A DNA stretch of 64,000 bases, taken from Piper betle (taxonomy: Eukaryota; Streptophyta; Magnoliopsida; Piperales; Piperaceae). Both the position numbers and the translations under genes were made by a program. Below the pieces are notes generated by a model that worked only from the letters and a program-made list of their open reading frames with translations, made no database searches and had not been told where the DNA came from. Location: positions 62,001 to 126,000 of the forward strand of contig JAURVB010014903.1 of assembly GCA_033002965.1 (NCBI GenBank). The letters run 5' to 3'. This document shows, piece after piece, positions 59,831-64,000 of this stretch (its first letter is position 1; each line of letters begins with the position of its first letter).

Positions 59831-62800
59831 TTGGTGCACAAGAAGCATTGGGACCGAGAAGAAGATCTGGGACGCACGGCCGGTCCCGTAAATTTCTTCC
59901 AATCTTATTCTCCTATATAAGATTAGGGCAAAAATCGGATACCAACCCGGTGTTTCAATGGTTCCCCCTGCCTGTGGGCCCCTCACTTTTTCTATCTCTG
60001 GTGTGGGCCACTTCCGACACTCTTGGTGGCCAAGCGATGCTCTCTTTCATCCCAGTTTAAGAAAAAAAACACAAATTAGAACTTTCATTCCTGCGCTGGT
60101 AGCTTTCAGAAACTTTAGAAGGTTGGAAGGGGGCTTGAAAAATTGACAGAAATAAGAATCCTTCTTTTCTTCTGATGTCATGCAAAATAGTAGAGATTTT
60201 TTTAAAAAAAGTGTTCAATACTTCTGCTTTGGGGGGGAAAAGCGTTCAACACTGCCCAAAACCGGGATGCGGCTCTCTGAGGTTCTACGACGTGGCTGTC
60301 ATGACAATGCTCAACAAATATTGAAGGTTGAGTGGGGACGGCTATAGTTTGTTTATTCGCACGTATCTTAGTTTTTAGAATTTTTTAAGAAAGTGATTGG
60401 AATTAGCTGTGTTTTTGTTGTTCATGTAAGCTTCACGTATATATTATATGATCCAGGGTCAACATAGATAAATAACATATTTCAATTACATATAGTAATT
60501 GGTATAAACAAGACGACCAGAAATGCCGGAAACATGGAGTACCTAGTTGAAAGGGCATGCTCAATCGTAGTATGCAAATGCCAGGCTGTGAAATGAAAAG
60601 AAACTGGAATTGCCCAAACGGTCTACGCCATCGACCTATTCTTTTATGCAACTAACTATTGAATCATTATTGCTTAATGCAATAAAAAAACATCAATGTA
60701 AAGTATGAAGAAAATATTATTGTTAATTATGCTGAAAAGCACAGTGCGGAGATTAATGCAGATTCAATATGCTTTATAGTCTATTTAATTAGGTTCAAAT
60801 TAACGGGGAACGTGGCATGGACGAATAAAAGAAGCGGTCTGTATATCTCCTCATATAAATCAGCTTGGGAAAAAAATCATGAGTAAACACACATTCTGCG
60901 TTCCCGCTTAATTACCATTATCAGCCTCTGATGGCCCAAGTATATATTATATGAGCCTCTATTCTGCAACATTCATAAGAGGAGAAAGAATTTGATTCCA
61001 TCCACCAGCACGCAATTTTTTTTTCCAAAAAACAACCTACGCGACCGGCAAACTTATTCGTTTCTCGACGCCAAAATTTATACTTGTCAACAGACATGAA
61101 CACTCATTCATTCCATTTGCTTTTCCTAAACTTTCTTTTCGAAAGCAAATCTCGACCGTGCAAACCCATCAAAACAAGGGTTGACCTTTGGGTCGACGGA
61201 TCTACTATATACCCTCCTTAGTTACACTTTGTTATTATTGTGATAATAACCCGATTGATTCCTTGGCATGAAATACAACATTGTGGAAAACAAATTTCTT
61301 ATCAAATGAAAATGATGGACTAATATATGATTTTTTTAAAAAATTCTTTCGAAAAGTTAGATAGCTAGAAAATGAAAGAAATGTTCTGACTAAAGATGAA
61401 AGAAGCGATCTAGTACTCGTGGTAGCCAGTTGTTTTATTTTGAGCTGTTTTGCTGAAAAAATGTAAAATTATAATAATAGCGGATGAAAGAGTAGTGTCT
61501 AAATGTTAAAAAATTGAAAAGTAGAGTCAATTTAATTTTATTTTTTCAAGCGCTCAAGTAAAACTCCTCAAACAATTGCAACTTGCCAAATGGTAATTTA
61601 TAATTATGCTCGATTACATTTTAATTAAATTCCTCCCGTTTTGGCAATTATTTTGATTTTCACACCAATTGATAGTATCAATAAAAATCCCTTCCTTCAT
61701 CGATAAAATGCTCTATAGATAAATATGGAGAATATTAGAGATATATTAAAAAGAGTAATTGTAAATTTGGAATTAAAAATTATAAATTATGTAAAATTTT
61801 AAAAAAATTGCAACTATCGTTTAAATTGAAATTAAAAATTGGGAAAATATTTTTTTATAATATATATTATTATAACAAATGAAGACTCAATTTTGTTTGT
61901 CACGTATCTTTTATTACCACATGTATTTTATTAATTCGTCAAATTTTTCACATATCTTTTATTGTTATTTTAGAAATCTATCCTTTCTAATAAGGAAACT
62001 CTATAAAATCTAATCTCAACCATTTGATATAAATTTGTATCTAAAATTATCGAAATTCAAGAAAAATTATTTAAAAATATGAAACAAACATGTGGCAAAA
62101 AATTACCGTACTTTATATATACATATGTGTGTGTGAGTATGAGAGTCTTTCCCTTCACTTCTCTAATTATTCTAATAAAAATTAAATACCTGCTGACATG
62201 ACATGAAGAGCCTGAGCCAACTTTATTATCCGAATACTAATACATAATAATATTGTGGAACGAAGAGAGGTGGCATTTAAAATGGCCTTAATTTGCCATC
62301 TTCGATTTACATACATAATAATAACTAAATCTCCACCGTCCAGCCTCATCCCTGCCCGAGTTTCAAATCATATTAATTTGCTTCTTTAATAATTCTAACA
62401 TGAAATCAAGGACACGAATTAACGGCTTGCCAATGAATATAATTCACTCTCTCTTTTAGTACAATATCTCTGACCTCTCAGTCGAATATATAAATATTTA
62501 GGAATTACTGAAGAATGATGTCTTTCTTTGTAGGTATGTCCACATACCCATTGTGTACTGATCATGCATCCATTCTTATTTAGTTTGACATTGCTTTTTG
62601 GCTCAACTCCCTGGTGCTATAAATTCACTACTTCCAGTATCTCCCCTAAAGTAATCGATTAATCATGTATAATTTTTTTAAAAAAGAAGAGATAATATTG
62701 TATCAATTTGCTTCAAAAGGGCCTATAACCATGATTACTAGCATGCACAAGGATAATTAGCATTATGGGCCGTGAGCATCAGCCCACTAATAAATTAAAA

Positions 62801-63559
62801 TTTCATACGGCCCATTAAGAGACGGGCTTGAAAGTGGAAGCAAGAGACGCAAAACTGGATAGCAACAGAAGGTAGTGGGCTGAGAATCAAGATAGTATTT
62901 GAAGGTTGGACAATAACAATTACTGTTCCTAATATCGAACTCCCAAACTCGCATCAACTCTCTCCCTCTAACGTGTTATTTGTCATAAGATGATATTGAT
63001 TGGCAAATTATTACATATATGTATGAATCAATAAGTTACGTAATTAAGTACTCGCATCAGGACACCACGTAATTAAGTCATATACGATCTTTATGCCTTG
63101 CATATATTAATGTTTTTTCTTTTACTAAATAAACTCTTATCTTATTAACGAAAAGGGATCTCAATACTGATTTTTGATAAAATATAAGAGATTTAACTAA
63201 TTAAAATACTACAAAATAAAAAATAATAAATCAAATTATTATTATTTATCTTCTTATTAAATTAAGATTTATCTTTAAAGTAATCAAATTTTATATTTAA
63301 GATATTAAATTATCGTAATCTATCTCATTATTCAACGAAAATTTATATATAAAATTAAAATTTATCTATAATATAAGTCACATACGACTAAATATTGAAA
63401 AGGAAAAAATTAAGGCCAGCTCACTCGACTTGGCCAAAGCCGAGTAGAATGAGCTAGACGCTTCAAAGTTCAAACTATTGCTCCACAAATTAAATAGAAA
63501 TTTTAACTCAAAGCGAATTCCATTATCACAAAAAAGTTAATTTTCATGTTTTTCCGCAA
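59831..63559. other. AT-rich spacer, no gene seen
   Basis: No exon chain, RNA gene or clear element found in 3.7 kb. The frames present are short and have no recognisable content. Confidence 0.45.
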
Positions 63560-64000
63560 GCTAGAGTAGGAGTGGGCATCAGACAAATTGTTGTCCGCAT
63601 TTGTTTGAAATTTTATCGGATAAAATTGTCCGATCGAGTCAATGTTTGACTTATCCGTCAAGCCCAAACAAGGTCCATAGATAGTCCAAAATCACATCCT
63701 AGTGAGTACTGTTCATAGGATGTCGTTGCTGCCTGCAGCCGCCCTCCGCCGCAGCCTCCTACCGCCGCCCTACGCACTCCCTTAGAACCGCCTCCACCGC
63801 TATCTGCTGAACCCCTCCGCCGCCCTGCACGCCACGCCTGGGGACCTCCTCCGCCGCCTCTTGCAGACCCCCCCCTCCTCCCCCCCCCCCACCGAGTAAC
63901 CCCTCCGCCGCCCTCTGCTCGCCGCATAACCTATCCACCGCCCCTGCCTTCGCCACCCTCTGCGTGCTGTGTAAACCATCTGCCGCCGCCTACCCCTCCA
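63560..64000. mobile_element. Possible hAT-type end followed by GC-rich block, cut by window edge
   Basis: TAGAGTAGGAGTGGGCATC (from 63563) resembles hAT termini of the TAGGNGTGGGCA kind, and the following text has repeated GTCCG/CGGATAA words. From about 63720 the base composition jumps to a CCGCC-rich, C-run-containing stretch (12-base C run near 63881-63892), very unlike the preceding 60% or more AT. No protein is credible in it. The other end lies outside the window. Confidence 0.3.

Overview
This is nuclear DNA of a flowering plant. The genes have short exons, GT-AG introns and AT-rich introns, and the spacers are filled with LTR retrotransposons and DNA transposons. I cannot name the species. 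Five protein-coding loci of clear plant type are present. A sixth, a TOM40 relic, is truncated.

Layout. 1-1862: 5' part of an ELMO-domain gene on the minus strand, running off the left edge. 3673-22897: a nested transposon block. A small CACTA element (ATT target duplications) holds a solo LTR (GCCTA), which holds a second solo LTR (ACTGA), which holds a complete but coding-deficient LTR retrotransposon (ATTAG/ATAAG). That retrotransposon carries a third solo LTR (GCATG) in its 5' LTR and a solo LTR of another family in its body. 22898-27201: transposon debris, namely a 435-bp miniature LTR element (TRIM), a probable MITE and a decayed tRNA-Gly copy. 27202-32472: a full-length Ty1/copia element with 478-bp LTRs and a perfect GTTTT target duplication, broken by a gag frameshift and two stops.

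33080-38043: intact 12-exon ARF GTPase-activating protein gene of the AGD14 type, plus strand. 38943-39872: 5' fragment of a TOM40 gene. 40389-45510: remains of a hAT transposon, minus-strand transposase, interrupted by an older relative of the solo-LTR family. 47740-50846: EIN3/EIL ethylene-response transcription factor with a 5'-UTR intron. 55025-57983: type I inositol polyphosphate 5-phosphatase, minus strand. The rest is AT-rich spacer, ending in a GC-rich repeat at the right edge.

The genes are not an operon and share no obvious pathway. ELMO and ArfGAP proteins both belong to small-GTPase biology, the 5-phosphatase to phosphoinositide signalling, and EIL to ethylene signalling; I see this as ordinary plant gene neighbourhood.

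An oddity across the window is that three otherwise well-conserved genes (ELMO, EIL, 5-phosphatase) each need one or two single-base indels to read through, two of them in or next to homopolymers. That pattern fits assembly indels better than independent gene death, but the sequence alone cannot decide. No previously undescribed system is evident; the nested block is the most informative structure.
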